Below, in pieces: positions 16,940 through 26,287 of a stretch of 64,000 nucleotides of DNA. The notes under the pieces are model-generated. The model was not told the DNA's origin and searched no databases. It saw nothing but the letters and a program-made list of their open reading frames with translations. The position numbers and the translations under genes are program-made. This stretch comes from Prosthecochloris sp. (lineage in GTDB: Bacteria > Bacteroidota > Chlorobiia > Chlorobiales > Chlorobiaceae), in contig JADMLA020000018.1 of assembly GCA_015482705.2 (NCBI GenBank), positions 14,813 through 78,812 of the forward strand, written 5' to 3'. Numbering within the stretch: the stretch's first letter is position 1; the number at the start of each line of letters is the position of its first letter.

Positions 16940-19600
16940 ATGTACCTGGACATTTCTGAATACGGACTCATAGGCGACATGCACTCAGCAGCCCTGGTCT
17001 CCAAAAACGGCTCGATCGACTACTGTTCCATGCCGTCCCTCGACTCTCCAACAATATTCGCCTCCCTCCTGGATGATGAAAAAGGCGGCTACTTCAGTAT
17101 TCGGCCGAAAGGAACCTTCACCTCATCACAATCATATGTTGACGACACAAACGTGCTTGTCTGTAAATTCACTACCGATACCGGAGAAGCTGTTCTTTAT
17201 GACTTCATCCCTGTAGAAACCGAGCACCTGGTTACCTCGAAAGAACACCGGATAGACCGCTGTCTCGAAATGCGAAAAGGCAGCATCGAGTTCCGGCTTG
17301 TTTTTGTTCCGAGACCGAACTATGCAAGTACCCTACCGGCAATAACCTGCCAGGGAAATACAATAAAGGCACAGAGTCATGAACACCCTCTTACGCTCAC
17401 TCATTCCCTTCAGGAAAGCATCCTTCAGGAGTGCGGCATTGGGAGCGTCGTGATCGATTTTTCTCTTTCCGGAAAAGAAAACGCAAGTTTTGTCCTGATA
17501 TACGGTGATTATACCCAAACAGGTCCTCCTTCCTGCAGGCTGCAGGAAAACATCGATTTTTGGAAGAACTGGCTGCATAACTGCCTGGGTGAGCATTGCG
17601 CATTTCTCGGTGAGTATACAGCTCTTGTCAACCGCTCTCTTTTGGCCCTCAAACTCCTCACATTCCACCCTACAGGAGCCATTGCCGCGGCAGCGACAAC
17701 ATCGCTTCCCGAAACAATCGGCGGAGAACGCAACTGGGACTACCGCTTTACCTGGCTTCGTGATGCGTCATTCACCCTCAAGGCTCTTTTCTCACTCGGG
17801 CACATCATGGAAGCCGACAGTTTTATCCACTGGCTCCATTCAACGTACCGTCGGCACGAAAGTGAGAACATACAGATCATGTATTCAATCCGTGGTGAAG
17901 AAACGCTGCGGGAAAAAGAACTCGACCATCTGAAAGGCTACAAAAACTCAAAACCGGTTCGCATCGGCAACCTCGCACACAGACAAAACCAGTGGGACAT
18001 TTATGGAGAAGTTATGGATGCGGCACTCAGGCTATCCGATTATGCAGGAAAAATAGATGAAGAATTGTGGCCCTTTTTCTGTGACATCTGTAACATGGCT
18101 ATTAAAAACTGGCAAAAACCCGATGAAGGCATCTGGGAAGTCAGAAACGGTCCTTACCACTTCGTTTACTCCAAGGTCATGTGCTGGGTCGCTCTCGATA
18201 GAGGTATCATTATCGCAAAACGATATGGATTCGAAGCTCCCGTACACAACTGGATAAAAGAAAGGGAGGCCATCAAAAAAGACATCCTTGAGAAAGGCTT
18301 CGACAAAAACAAGCAAAGTTTTGTTCAGCGCTATGGATCTCAAGAGCTCGATGCTTGCCTACTCCTGTTACCTTTGGTCAATTTTCTTCCCATAGAAGAT
18401 GAACGTGTGCAGGGTACAATCAATGCTTGCATTGCTGAGCTGATGCACAATGGATTCATGAGCCGTTATAAAACCGATGACGGACTCAAGGGAAAAGATG
18501 GGGAATTCGTTCTCTGCAATTTCTGGCTTATCGAATGCCTTGCCCGCTCGAACAGGGTAGAAGAAGCCGAGAAACTAATGAAAGAAACCCGGCGCTCGGC
18601 CAACCACCTTGGGCTCTTTTCAGAAGAATTCGACAGCAAAACCAATGAAATGCTCGGCAATTTCCCCCAGGCGTTCAGCCATATAGGCTATATCAATGCC
18701 GTTGTGGCCATTCTGAGCTCACGTGGACGCTCATTGGAAAAAGAAGTCCAAACGACACTTGTCGACAGACTACGCAAACTCATACCGTTTCAGACAATAT
18801 TGAACGACGGTCCGCAAACAATAGCTGCAACCGATGCCGAAATTGCAGCCCGCCTCAAACAACTTCTCGGCCGGATGCAGGGGGCCTACTTCAACGTCAG
18901 CATGGGAAGAGTCAACTATCGAGCCATGAAACAATCGGAACGATTCCGTGAGTACCTGCAGCTTGCCGCAAGCCTCAGATCGTTCAGTCCTGAATCACTC
19001 GGAAGTGATAACGAAAAAAAAGCTTTCTGGATCAATATCTACAACATCCTCATCATCCATGGTGTCATTGAATTCGACATCAGAAACTCGGTTCTCGAGA
19101 TCATCAACTTTTTCGGAAGAATAGGTTATACCATCGGTAAAACCTTATTCACTCCAGACGACATAGAACACGGTATCCTCCGAAAAAACCGTCCACATCC
19201 CGCATTCCCGCTTCGGCCGTTCTCGCCTTTTGATTCGCGACTTGCGTTCATGGTTGAAACATTCGATCCGAGAATCCACTTTGCACTTGTCTGCGCATCG
19301 AGCTCCTGTCCACCCATAGAATTCTACGATCCGGAATACATCGACGAACAGCTCGATATAGCAACAAGAAGCTTCATCAATCGAGGAGGCCTTGAAACAG
19401 ACAGAGAGAGAAATACCGCTCGTCTTTCAGAGATATTCAAATGGTACGAACATGATTTCGGGAAAAATAAAGAAGAACTGCTTAACTATCTTGCACGCTA
19501 TACCGACGATGAGTCCGCTGAGTTCCTTACCTCTAATCAGGGAAACCTGACGATTGAATACCTACCCTACAACTGGAATCTGAACAGTACCCTCGAATGA
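16940..19600 (+). CDS. GH15 glycoside hydrolase fused to a DUF547 domain
   Basis: 886 residues from the ATG at 16940, which gives the typical GH15 N-terminus (MYLDISEYGLIGDMHSAALV). A GTG at 16883 would add 19 unlikely residues. The GH15 part (about 1-625) has SKNGSIDYCSMPSLDSP, GGERNWDYRFTWLRDASFT with the substrate-contact residues, and the late NFPQAFSHIGYINA. Relatives hydrolyse glucosyl linkages (glucoamylase or trehalase activity). The C-terminal part (about 650-875) is a complete DUF547 domain: KKAFWINIYNILIIHGV, then RIHFALVCASSSCPPI. No signal peptide, so probably cytosolic. The joining of these two domains is unusual. Confidence 0.92.
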   Translation: MYLDISEYGLIGDMHSAALVSKNGSIDYCSMPSLDSPTIFASLLDDEKGGYFSIRPKGTFTSSQSYVDDTNVLVCKFTTDTGEAVLYDFIPVETEHLVTSKEHRIDRCLEMRKGSIEFRLVFVPRPNYASTLPAITCQGNTIKAQSHEHPLTLTHSLQESILQECGIGSVVIDFSLSGKENASFVLIYGDYTQTGPPSCRLQENIDFWKNWLHNCLGEHCAFLGEYTALVNRSLLALKLLTFHPTGAIAAAATTSLPETIGGERNWDYRFTWLRDASFTLKALFSLGHIMEADSFIHWLHSTYRRHESENIQIMYSIRGEETLREKELDHLKGYKNSKPVRIGNLAHRQNQWDIYGEVMDAALRLSDYAGKIDEELWPFFCDICNMAIKNWQKPDEGIWEVRNGPYHFVYSKVMCWVALDRGIIIAKRYGFEAPVHNWIKEREAIKKDILEKGFDKNKQSFVQRYGSQELDACLLLLPLVNFLPIEDERVQGTINACIAELMHNGFMSRYKTDDGLKGKDGEFVLCNFWLIECLARSNRVEEAEKLMKETRRSANHLGLFSEEFDSKTNEMLGNFPQAFSHIGYINAVVAILSSRGRSLEKEVQTTLVDRLRKLIPFQTILNDGPQTIAATDAEIAARLKQLLGRMQGAYFNVSMGRVNYRAMKQSERFREYLQLAASLRSFSPESLGSDNEKKAFWINIYNILIIHGVIEFDIRNSVLEIINFFGRIGYTIGKTLFTPDDIEHGILRKNRPHPAFPLRPFSPFDSRLAFMVETFDPRIHFALVCASSSCPPIEFYDPEYIDEQLDIATRSFINRGGLETDRERNTARLSEIFKWYEHDFGKNKEELLNYLARYTDDESAEFLTSNQGNLTIEYLPYNWNLNSTLE

Positions 19601-19710
19601 CTTTCTGCTGCATATGAGCAACTGAAGTCAAAAGAAAAAGAAAGTAACTAAACCGTTATTCGTTGAGTTGTCGCCCCCCTCCCTTTAGTTTCAACTCTTT
19701 TCAGGACGAC

Positions 19711-20793
19711 TCACGTATTTTTGGCTTCTGCCATTTGACCTTTACCTTCCTTCATCTCCCTCACTTCCTCCTCGAGCGCATCGAGCTTCCTCTTCATTTT
19801 GTCGAGGCTTCTCAGCAAAGCCTCCTGGCGAAGTTGATCACGAATAGGTTGAGCCGGTATTCCCCTCAATGTTTGCGCGCTTTTCCGCAGGGACTTCGAT
19901 ACACCTGCTTTCGCTGCCACATGAGTTTTATCGGGCAGGGAAAGATGACCGGCAAATCCAGCCTGCCCGCCTATCATGCAATGCTTACCAATGATCACGC
20001 TTCCTGAAATCCCCGCCTGCGAAGCAATAACCGTATTCTCTCCTATTCTGCAATTATGAGCGATCTGTACAAGATTGTCTATCTTCACTCCCTTTTCGAT
20101 AACCGTACTCCCCATGGTCGCTCGATCAACAGTATTGTTCGCCCCTACTTCAACATCGTCGTGTATTTCGACAATACCCATCTGGGGAATCTTGATGTAC
20201 CCTCCATCCGGCTGGGGAGCAAACCCAAATCCGTCAGCTCCGAGAACCGTACCACTGTGTATCGTAACACGGTCACCAAGAATGGTTCCGTCGTAGCAGA
20301 TAACATTGGGATAAAGCATGCAATCCCGACCGGTAACCACACGCTCCATAAGAACGGTATTGGGTCCAACTACCGTATTATCCCCAATGATGCAGTGATC
20401 ACCGACAACCACATGCTCTCCGATAGAAACGTTTTTCCCCAGCATGACATTCTCTCCGATAACCGCAGAAGGAGAAACCCCACTGGAAGCGACCACCCGT
20501 GGCGCTGAAAACATCTGGAGCACAAAAACAAACGCGGTATAAGGATCTTTTACTTTCAGGAAATTCAGGCTGTCGCTATATTGTTCAGTTGGCGTTTGCT
20601 CACCGACAATAAGTAAGGAGGCATTGGTCGATTCTATGAACCTGGTATACTTTTCATTGGCGACAAAGCTCACCGTTCCTTTTACAGCACTTTCTATTTT
20701 AGCCGGTCCGTCAATAGTGATGCTACTACTACCGACAAGCTCAACCTTGTCAAAATAACGTTCAAGGTGTGCTTGTATCTCGTGTATCTTCAT
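19711..20793 (-). CDS. lpxD: UDP-3-O-acylglucosamine N-acyltransferase
   Basis: 360 residues from the ATG at 20793 (MKIHEIQAHLERYF). LpxD adds the second hydroxy-acyl chain, onto the amino group of the glucosamine, in lipid A synthesis. The N-terminal uridine-binding domain (about 1-100) includes SVKGTVSFVANEKYTRF. A left-handed beta helix of hexapeptide repeats follows (about 105-300, for example VMLGKNVSIGEHVVVGDHC), with the catalytic His in QIAHNCRIG. The C-terminal helix (RSLDKMKRKLDALEEEVREM) closes the trimer. It is transcribed divergently from prs. Confidence 0.96.
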   Translation of the reverse strand: MKIHEIQAHLERYFDKVELVGSSSITIDGPAKIESAVKGTVSFVANEKYTRFIESTNASLLIVGEQTPTEQYSDSLNFLKVKDPYTAFVFVLQMFSAPRVVASSGVSPSAVIGENVMLGKNVSIGEHVVVGDHCIIGDNTVVGPNTVLMERVVTGRDCMLYPNVICYDGTILGDRVTIHSGTVLGADGFGFAPQPDGGYIKIPQMGIVEIHDDVEVGANNTVDRATMGSTVIEKGVKIDNLVQIAHNCRIGENTVIASQAGISGSVIIGKHCMIGGQAGFAGHLSLPDKTHVAAKAGVSKSLRKSAQTLRGIPAQPIRDQLRQEALLRSLDKMKRKLDALEEEVREMKEGKGQMAEAKNT

Positions 20794-20932
20794 TGTTAAA
20801 GTTCTGCCAATTTTTATTATATTCGTCGGCATTGAGGTTTTCTGAAAGGTCCACGGCACGCGTTTTGAATCGCAGGGAGGAACTCAAACACAGCCTTAAT
20901 ATAATCTGTTTCATTTGAAAAAGCAGGGAGCC

Positions 20933-21928
20933 ATGGCAAATCCGATTAAAATTTTTGCGGGACGAAGCAATACAGCTTTGGCCGAAAAAATTGCCGAGTA
21001 TCTCGGTACGTCCCTTTGCAACGCAAAGGTAGAGAATTTTTCAGACGGAGAAATCTCGGTCAACTACTTCGAGTCTATAAGAGGCTCCGATCTGTTCATT
21101 ATACAGTCGACCAATCCTCCGGCTGACAATCTGATGGAATTGCTGATCATGATCGATGCCGCCAGGCGCTCATCGGCAGCAAGAATTACCGCCGTGATCC
21201 CTTACTATGGTTATGCGAGACAGGATCGCAAAGACCGGCCAAGAGTAGCGATCACCGCGAAACTCGTAGCAAATCTGCTGACGGTAGCCGGCGCGAACCG
21301 CATACTCACCATGGACTTGCATGCAGCACAGATTCAGGGCTTTTTCGATATCCCGTTCGATCACCTTTACTCGAGTGTAGTTCTTATCGACCATATTCTG
21401 AATATGAACCTCAACGGCAATCTCGTCGTTGCCTCACCCGATGTCGGCGGTGTCAAATTGGCAAGAGCTTTTGCGGAAGCCCTTGGAACCGACCTGGTCA
21501 TCGTTGACAAACGGCGCCCAAAAGCAAATGTTGCTGAAGTCATGAACATCATCGGTGATGTAAAAGGCAAAGATGTCCTTTTGGTCGACGATATGATCGA
21601 TACGGCCGGCACTCTGGTCAATGCCGCGAAAGCAATACACGATGCCGGTGGCAGGAAGGTGTTCGCTGCAGCTACGCACGGCATTCTTTCCGGTCCGGCT
21701 ATCGACCGCATCAACGGTTCCGTACTTGAAAAAGTCATTATCACCGATTCCGTCGTAACCGGTCACGACCCATCACCAAAACTCGAAACCGTGACAGTGA
21801 GCAACCTGTTCGGCGAAGCCATCAAACGAATTTCGGGTGACGATTCGGTCAGTTGCCTGTTCGACAGCAAAAATATTTCAAAAATCACCAACAATCATAC
21901 TCAAGCGATAAAAGAGATCAAGGAATAG
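20933..21928 (+). CDS. prs: ribose-phosphate pyrophosphokinase
   Basis: 331 residues from the ATG at 20933, which follows a good GGGAG. It makes PRPP from ribose 5-phosphate and ATP for nucleotide, histidine and tryptophan synthesis. Conserved parts are IKIFAGRSNTALAEKIAEYL, the flexible loop PYYGYARQDRKDRPR, the metal site TMDLHAAQIQGFFD and the PRPP loop VLLVDDMIDTAGT. It is one base from rplY and surely cotranscribed with it. Confidence 0.97.
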   Translation: MANPIKIFAGRSNTALAEKIAEYLGTSLCNAKVENFSDGEISVNYFESIRGSDLFIIQSTNPPADNLMELLIMIDAARRSSAARITAVIPYYGYARQDRKDRPRVAITAKLVANLLTVAGANRILTMDLHAAQIQGFFDIPFDHLYSSVVLIDHILNMNLNGNLVVASPDVGGVKLARAFAEALGTDLVIVDKRRPKANVAEVMNIIGDVKGKDVLLVDDMIDTAGTLVNAAKAIHDAGGRKVFAAATHGILSGPAIDRINGSVLEKVIITDSVVTGHDPSPKLETVTVSNLFGEAIKRISGDDSVSCLFDSKNISKITNNHTQAIKEIKE

Positions 21929-21929
21929 C

Positions 21930-22547
21930 ATGGAAAGTATAGTACTCAATGTAGAACCTCGTACTTGTAACAAAAACGAAGTAAAAAAATTACGTAAAGC
22001 AGGGAAGGTTCCTGCGGTTGTTTACCATAAAGGTGAAGAAACCGTTCATGTTTGTGTCAATGAACTCTCTCTCGACAAACTGGTGCACTCTTCGGAGTCA
22101 CACATCGTCGATCTGACGTTTCCCGATGGCAAATCCAAACGTTCTTTTTTAAAGGATGTCCAGTTCGATCAGGTCACCGACAGGGTCATACACGCCGATT
22201 TTCAGTTTTTCTCTGCAGGAGAAGTTCTTGAAATGGAGGTGCCGACAAGCTTTACCGGAGAGTCTCCAGGTGTTGTTGCCGGTGGAAAAATGCAGATTAT
22301 CCAGCATGCACTGGTAGTCAAAGGCACACCTTCAAATATTCCGCAACACCTGACTATCGACATTTCAGGTTTGGAACTCGGTCAGACAATGCACATCAAC
22401 GAAATTCCGGCTGAAACCTACAGCGGCAAGTTTGAGATAATCGGCGATCCTGAAACTCCGGTTGTTTCAATTCTCGCACCGAAGATCGATACAGGAACGA
22501 CTGAAACAGAAGCCGAAGAAAGTGCAGAAGAAAAAGTTGCCGAGTAA
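21930..22547 (+). CDS. rplY: 50S ribosomal protein L25, CTC form
   Basis: 205 residues, the long CTC version that adds a second beta domain to the 5S rRNA-binding L25 fold. The N-terminal RTCNKNEVKKLRKAGKVPAV and FLKDVQFDQVTDRVIHADF are characteristic. The C-terminal domain has LELGQTMHINEIP and ends in a Glu-rich tail (TEAEESAEEKVAE), as is common. It follows prs directly. A strong intrinsic terminator lies 28 bases after its stop. Confidence 0.96.
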   Translation: MESIVLNVEPRTCNKNEVKKLRKAGKVPAVVYHKGEETVHVCVNELSLDKLVHSSESHIVDLTFPDGKSKRSFLKDVQFDQVTDRVIHADFQFFSAGEVLEMEVPTSFTGESPGVVAGGKMQIIQHALVVKGTPSNIPQHLTIDISGLELGQTMHINEIPAETYSGKFEIIGDPETPVVSILAPKIDTGTTETEAEESAEEKVAE

Positions 22548-22574
22548 AACAACTTTCTTATTGCAAACAGTGAC

Positions 22575-22610
22575 AAAAAGCTGCTTTTTGGATAAAAAGC
22601 AGCTTTTTTT
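22575..22610 (+). terminator. intrinsic terminator after rplY
   Basis: Arms of 15 bases (22575-22589 and 22594-22608) form AAAAAGCTGCTTTTT / AAAAAGCAGCTTTTT with a 4-base loop and end in a T-run. It closes the prs-rplY transcript. Confidence 0.9.
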
Positions 22611-22682
22611 GTGGAAAAAAAACATTTTCAAAGGCGGAAAAAGTCAATATTGAAGTTGTAAAGCATAAAGCCAGTAAAGCCT

Positions 22683-24164
22683 GTGAAAAAAACACCTCCA
22701 AAAAAGCAGCTTCCATTACTCGATCAACTCGTACCGGGATTAGGTCTTCTCCGTATGCAAAAGATCGGCTCGGGACTTTTTTTTCTCGTCTCCACAATCG
22801 TTTTTCTTGTTGTCTTTCTATGGCGCTATGAGCTCGTCTTCATCAGTTTGCACTCGTTCTTTACCGGTCTTTCTCTTCTGGCGGTTTCACAGGAAAATTT
22901 CCGGCAGGTTGTTACCGTTGAAATGCTTGAATTCTGGGTAGCTTCACTTTATGTCATCCTTGTGCCTCTGACTCTTGCATTCTTCTCCAACCGAACATTG
23001 AGAAAAGTTCTTGCCGCACAGAATCGTATCGACGCAGAGCTCAGCCTCCGCGAAATCGGTTGGCAATCTTTCAAGAAACACACCATCGCCCTCCAGGCAT
23101 CGGTCGTAGTCTTCATCCTTTATTCAACCGCGTTTTTAGCTCCGCTTGTTTCACCGTTCAATCCGTTTGAACAGCAGGACTTTCTCGTTACCGCTTACAA
23201 ACCGCCACTGGCCAGTATTGATGCGCTTGTACTGGAAGAAAAAAAAGGTGTAACCATTCCATTGCGCAAGGGAAACAGTCTGGAAGAAAGGCTCACCAAT
23301 ACCCTTATAGGTGATTTTCAGGTGCTGAAAACCCGTAACGAACCTCATAAACTGCGATTCATCGATAGCTACCGGTTCGAGGGTGAAAGTATCTTTTATC
23401 AGCAAGGGCCAAGAGAAAAAAGTATACCTATCGAAGCGCTTGCAGGAGGCAAAGAATACACTGGCGGTAAACCCGGCTTCATCGTCACACGCTCCTTTTT
23501 ACTAGGGACAGACCAGTATGGAAGAGACATATTGAGCAGGGTAATTTACGGATCGAGAATCTCGTTATCGATAGGTTTTCTGGTCGTCTTGATTTCCGTT
23601 ACCCTCGGTACTATTGTCGGCGTCTCATCAGGATATTTTGGAGGAATTGTCGACAACACACTCATGCGTATAGTCGATATTTTGATAGCATTTCCTGCTC
23701 TGTTCCTGATCCTCATCATCATTGCGACCTTCGGGAACTCCATTTTCCTGATAGTGATCACACTTTCTTTTACAGGATGGATGGGCGTCGCCCGAATCGT
23801 TAGAAGCCAAGTCCTTTCACTCAAAGAACAGGAATTCATTCTTGCCGCAAAATCGCTCGGTCTTTCAAACTTGCGAATTATCTTTCGGCACCTCGTCCCC
23901 AATACTCTCACACCGGTAATTGTAGCGGCAACGCTGCGAATCGGAAGTATCATCCTGACCGAGGCTGGGCTTTCCTTCCTCGGCCTCGGCGTCCAACCTC
24001 CAACTCCAAGCTGGGGCAACATTATCAACGAGGGACGCGACAGCTTGCTCAACCACTGGTGGATTTCAACCTTTCCCGGTGTTGCAATTTTAACAACCGT
24101 CGTGTGCTTCAATCTGATCGGGGACGGCGTTCGTGATGCACTCGACCCAAGAATGCGCGGGTAA
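22683..24164 (+). CDS. oligopeptide-type ABC permease (DppC/OppC family)
   Basis: 493 residues, far longer than the usual 280-300. The C-terminal part (about 270-493) is the standard permease. It has LGTDQYGRDILSRVIYGSRISL, the EAA loop AAKSLGLSNLRIIFRHLVPNT, and LSFLGLGVQPPTPSWG. The N-terminal part adds three more helices (about 20-125), then the usual OppC_N helix, then about 110 soluble residues before the permease core. The start is GTG at 22683. No ATPase or binding protein is next to it, so its partners must be elsewhere. Four bases separate it from the Nudix gene. Confidence 0.88.
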   Translation: MKKTPPKKQLPLLDQLVPGLGLLRMQKIGSGLFFLVSTIVFLVVFLWRYELVFISLHSFFTGLSLLAVSQENFRQVVTVEMLEFWVASLYVILVPLTLAFFSNRTLRKVLAAQNRIDAELSLREIGWQSFKKHTIALQASVVVFILYSTAFLAPLVSPFNPFEQQDFLVTAYKPPLASIDALVLEEKKGVTIPLRKGNSLEERLTNTLIGDFQVLKTRNEPHKLRFIDSYRFEGESIFYQQGPREKSIPIEALAGGKEYTGGKPGFIVTRSFLLGTDQYGRDILSRVIYGSRISLSIGFLVVLISVTLGTIVGVSSGYFGGIVDNTLMRIVDILIAFPALFLILIIIATFGNSIFLIVITLSFTGWMGVARIVRSQVLSLKEQEFILAAKSLGLSNLRIIFRHLVPNTLTPVIVAATLRIGSIILTEAGLSFLGLGVQPPTPSWGNIINEGRDSLLNHWWISTFPGVAILTTVVCFNLIGDGVRDALDPRMRG

Positions 24165-24167
24165 TCG

Positions 24168-24740
24168 ATGACAATGAAAAAACATACCGACCCGGAACCA
24201 TGGGAAGTGATCGAGTCTCACTACCTGCATAAAGAACCGTGGTTGACGATGCGGAAGGATTCGGTAAGGCTTCCGAACGGAAAAAATATCGATGACTTTT
24301 ACATCTGGGAATACCCTCCCTGGCTGAACATTATAGCAATAACACAGAACGACGATATTGTGTTGATCCGACAGTATCGCCACGGTATTGGAAAGGTTTC
24401 GTTTGAATTACCCGCAGGAGTTCATGACAAGCCGGGTGAATCTCTGCTCGAAGCAGCAAAGCGGGAGCTACTCGAAGAAACAGGGTATGGTGGCGGAATC
24501 TGGGTAAAATGGATGGAACTGTCAGCAAACCCTGCCTTGCAGACAAATATCACTCACACGTTCCTGGCAACCGGTGTCACCCAAATCTCGACACAACAGC
24601 TCGACGAGACCGAAGAGATAACGGTACACCCAGTGACGATTCAGGAGCTGAAAGCCCTTGTCGAAGAGGGGGAAATAATCCAGGCCCTTCATGCTGCCCC
24701 GATTATCAAATACCTCTGTTCACGACAATCACCACAGTAA
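24168..24740 (+). CDS. Nudix hydrolase, ADP-ribose pyrophosphatase type
   Basis: 190 residues. The Nudix box is present as PGESLLEAAKRELLEETGYGG, with the REL-EETG core intact and one extra residue before the first Glu compared with the strict consensus. FELPAGVHDKPGES and the earlier NIIAITQNDDIVLIRQYRHG are typical of the ADP-sugar pyrophosphatase subgroup. It likely hydrolyses ADP-ribose or a related nucleotide sugar in the cytosol. Start ATGACAATG; the second ATG is also possible. Confidence 0.88.
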   Translation: MTMKKHTDPEPWEVIESHYLHKEPWLTMRKDSVRLPNGKNIDDFYIWEYPPWLNIIAITQNDDIVLIRQYRHGIGKVSFELPAGVHDKPGESLLEAAKRELLEETGYGGGIWVKWMELSANPALQTNITHTFLATGVTQISTQQLDETEEITVHPVTIQELKALVEEGEIIQALHAAPIIKYLCSRQSPQ

Positions 24741-24754
24741 GAGGAGCATGCAAC

Positions 24755-25039
24755 ATGAAGAAAACAAAGAAACTGGAGCTCCTGGAAAAAACCGTCATGG
24801 ACAATGGTTACAAGGTACGATACGAAAAAGGAAATTTTCTTGGTGGTGACTGCCGCTTGAGAAGTGACAACATCATCGTGATCAACAAATTCCTGCCGAT
24901 CGAGGGAAAGATATTCACGATCGCACGGGTTCTACACAAGCTCAAACCCGCCAACTGCTCTCCCGAAGTAAAAAAAATCATCGAGGACTCCGGGTTCAAC
25001 ATCGACAATCAGCTTTCATTGATCGAGAGTGAACAATGA
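24755..25039 (+). CDS. small conserved-looking hypothetical protein
   Basis: 94 residues from an ATG with GAGGAG upstream, 14 bases after the Nudix gene. It has no signal peptide or membrane helix. Features are NGYKVRYEKGNFLGGDCRLR, then NIIVINKFLPIEGKIFTIARVL; the GGDCRL and NKFLPIEGK motifs look conserved, but I do not recognise a family. Probably cotranscribed with the Nudix gene. Confidence 0.7.
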   Translation: MKKTKKLELLEKTVMDNGYKVRYEKGNFLGGDCRLRSDNIIVINKFLPIEGKIFTIARVLHKLKPANCSPEVKKIIEDSGFNIDNQLSLIESEQ

Positions 25040-25056
25040 ATTCAGCTCAAAAACGT

Positions 25057-25374
25057 TTATGTATAGAAAACCGCCAGCCAGACAGTCGGCCTGTCTTTAT
25101 CGGTCCTGAGTACCCTATGCCTCGTATGTGCAGGAATATTGATATGATCCCCCACACGCAGAGCGATCTCCATTCCATTCTCGAATAAAAGAGTTCCCGA
25201 TCCATCAAGAACGATCACCCATTCGGATTCACCCTGGTCATACCAGCCTGTTTCAGGTGAAGAATGACCATATGAAACAATCCTCTCGATACGAACATTC
25301 GAAGACCGGACCAGGTCTTCAACAACTTCCTGCGACACGTCTTCTGGCAAAGGAGAAAAAATATTTCCAATCAT
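25057..25374 (-). CDS. small cupin protein
   Basis: 105 residues, one cupin barrel. SYGHSSPETGWYDQGESEWVIVL and LRVGDHINIPAHTRHRV cover cupin motifs 1 and 2, with His, Glu and His metal ligands visible. Such short cupins bind small molecules or isomerise sugars; no activity can be assigned. It converges with the upstream hypothetical gene (17 bases between stops). Confidence 0.85.
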   Translation of the reverse strand: MIGNIFSPLPEDVSQEVVEDLVRSSNVRIERIVSYGHSSPETGWYDQGESEWVIVLDGSGTLLFENGMEIALRVGDHINIPAHTRHRVLRTDKDRPTVWLAVFYT

Positions 25375-25414
25375 AACGAAACAAAAGATACACTTTCACA
25401 TCTGCCTCAAAACT

Positions 25415-26245
25415 TCATTTCTGACAGTTCGGACAAACATAACAGGCTCCACCGAGGTATTGAAACTTCTCTATCGTAGCCCCACATTCAGGACAAGGAT
25501 GGCCAACCGCATTCTTATCCATTTTGCGAATATAACCTCCCGGATTGTTGTAGAGATCATATTCATCATACCGTCCTCCCATCTCTGTAACCTCAACAAA
25601 CGTATCGGTTATTGCATGGAATAAATCTTGCCTCTGGTCTACAGTAAAATCAGCAATCAAATGCCTTGGATCAAGATGGGCGCTGAAAAGAATGTCTTGG
25701 GCAATCGCATTACCCAGTCCGGGGATGATCTGGTCTTGTGTCAACAGTGCTTTGGCACTCCGCTTCTTTCCATCGATAAGCTCATCGATCAATGCAGAGA
25801 AATACCCAAAGGTAAACTCCGGCTCCATTGGAGTCGTTCTCATTCCCCTGATATACTTACTGTTCCGCTCTTCACCTTTTTCGTACAGTTCCATCCCCCC
25901 CCACATCTGAGTGGTCACTGTAAAAAAAGAATCATCGTCAAAAGTGATATACAGATGGTACTTTTTCGGAACCTTCGCTCCGGAAGGATGAAACAACATT
26001 TTGCCCCCGCATTCACCAAGCAGTAATACATAGTCTGGCTCGAGGGGAATGAACAGCCACTTTCCTCTTGCATAAGCTTTCCCTACGATTTTTCCTTTCG
26101 TCAACCGGTCGAATTCCTCATGGGTCCTGTTGTACCAGACAAACTTATGGGGACTGTTACCAAGCTGTCCCTTTTGAACCGTCTTGGCTTTAAACGAATC
26201 ATTCATCTGCCTGGCCAAGGTCATAAACTCAGGTAACTCGAACAT
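25415..26245 (-). CDS. Fpg/Nei-family DNA glycosylase-like protein lacking the N-terminal proline
   Basis: 276 residues from the ATG at 26245, which has a strong GGAGG 5-6 bases upstream, so the start is firm. The mature N-terminus is MFELPEFMTLARQM, whereas Fpg and Nei begin MPELPE and use Pro2 as nucleophile; here position 2 is Phe. The central helix-two-turn-helix has ALLTQDQIIPGLGNAIAQDIL. The C-terminal zinc finger is intact as CPECG and CPNC. Related MIELPEA-type proteins exist in other bacteria and probably lack the usual lyase chemistry. It may bind or process oxidised DNA differently. Confidence 0.86.
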   Translation of the reverse strand: MFELPEFMTLARQMNDSFKAKTVQKGQLGNSPHKFVWYNRTHEEFDRLTKGKIVGKAYARGKWLFIPLEPDYVLLLGECGGKMLFHPSGAKVPKKYHLYITFDDDSFFTVTTQMWGGMELYEKGEERNSKYIRGMRTTPMEPEFTFGYFSALIDELIDGKKRSAKALLTQDQIIPGLGNAIAQDILFSAHLDPRHLIADFTVDQRQDLFHAITDTFVEVTEMGGRYDEYDLYNNPGGYIRKMDKNAVGHPCPECGATIEKFQYLGGACYVCPNCQK

Positions 26246-26287
26246 ATCGACCTCCTGTGTTTTATTTTTCAACTACCACGTAAACGG

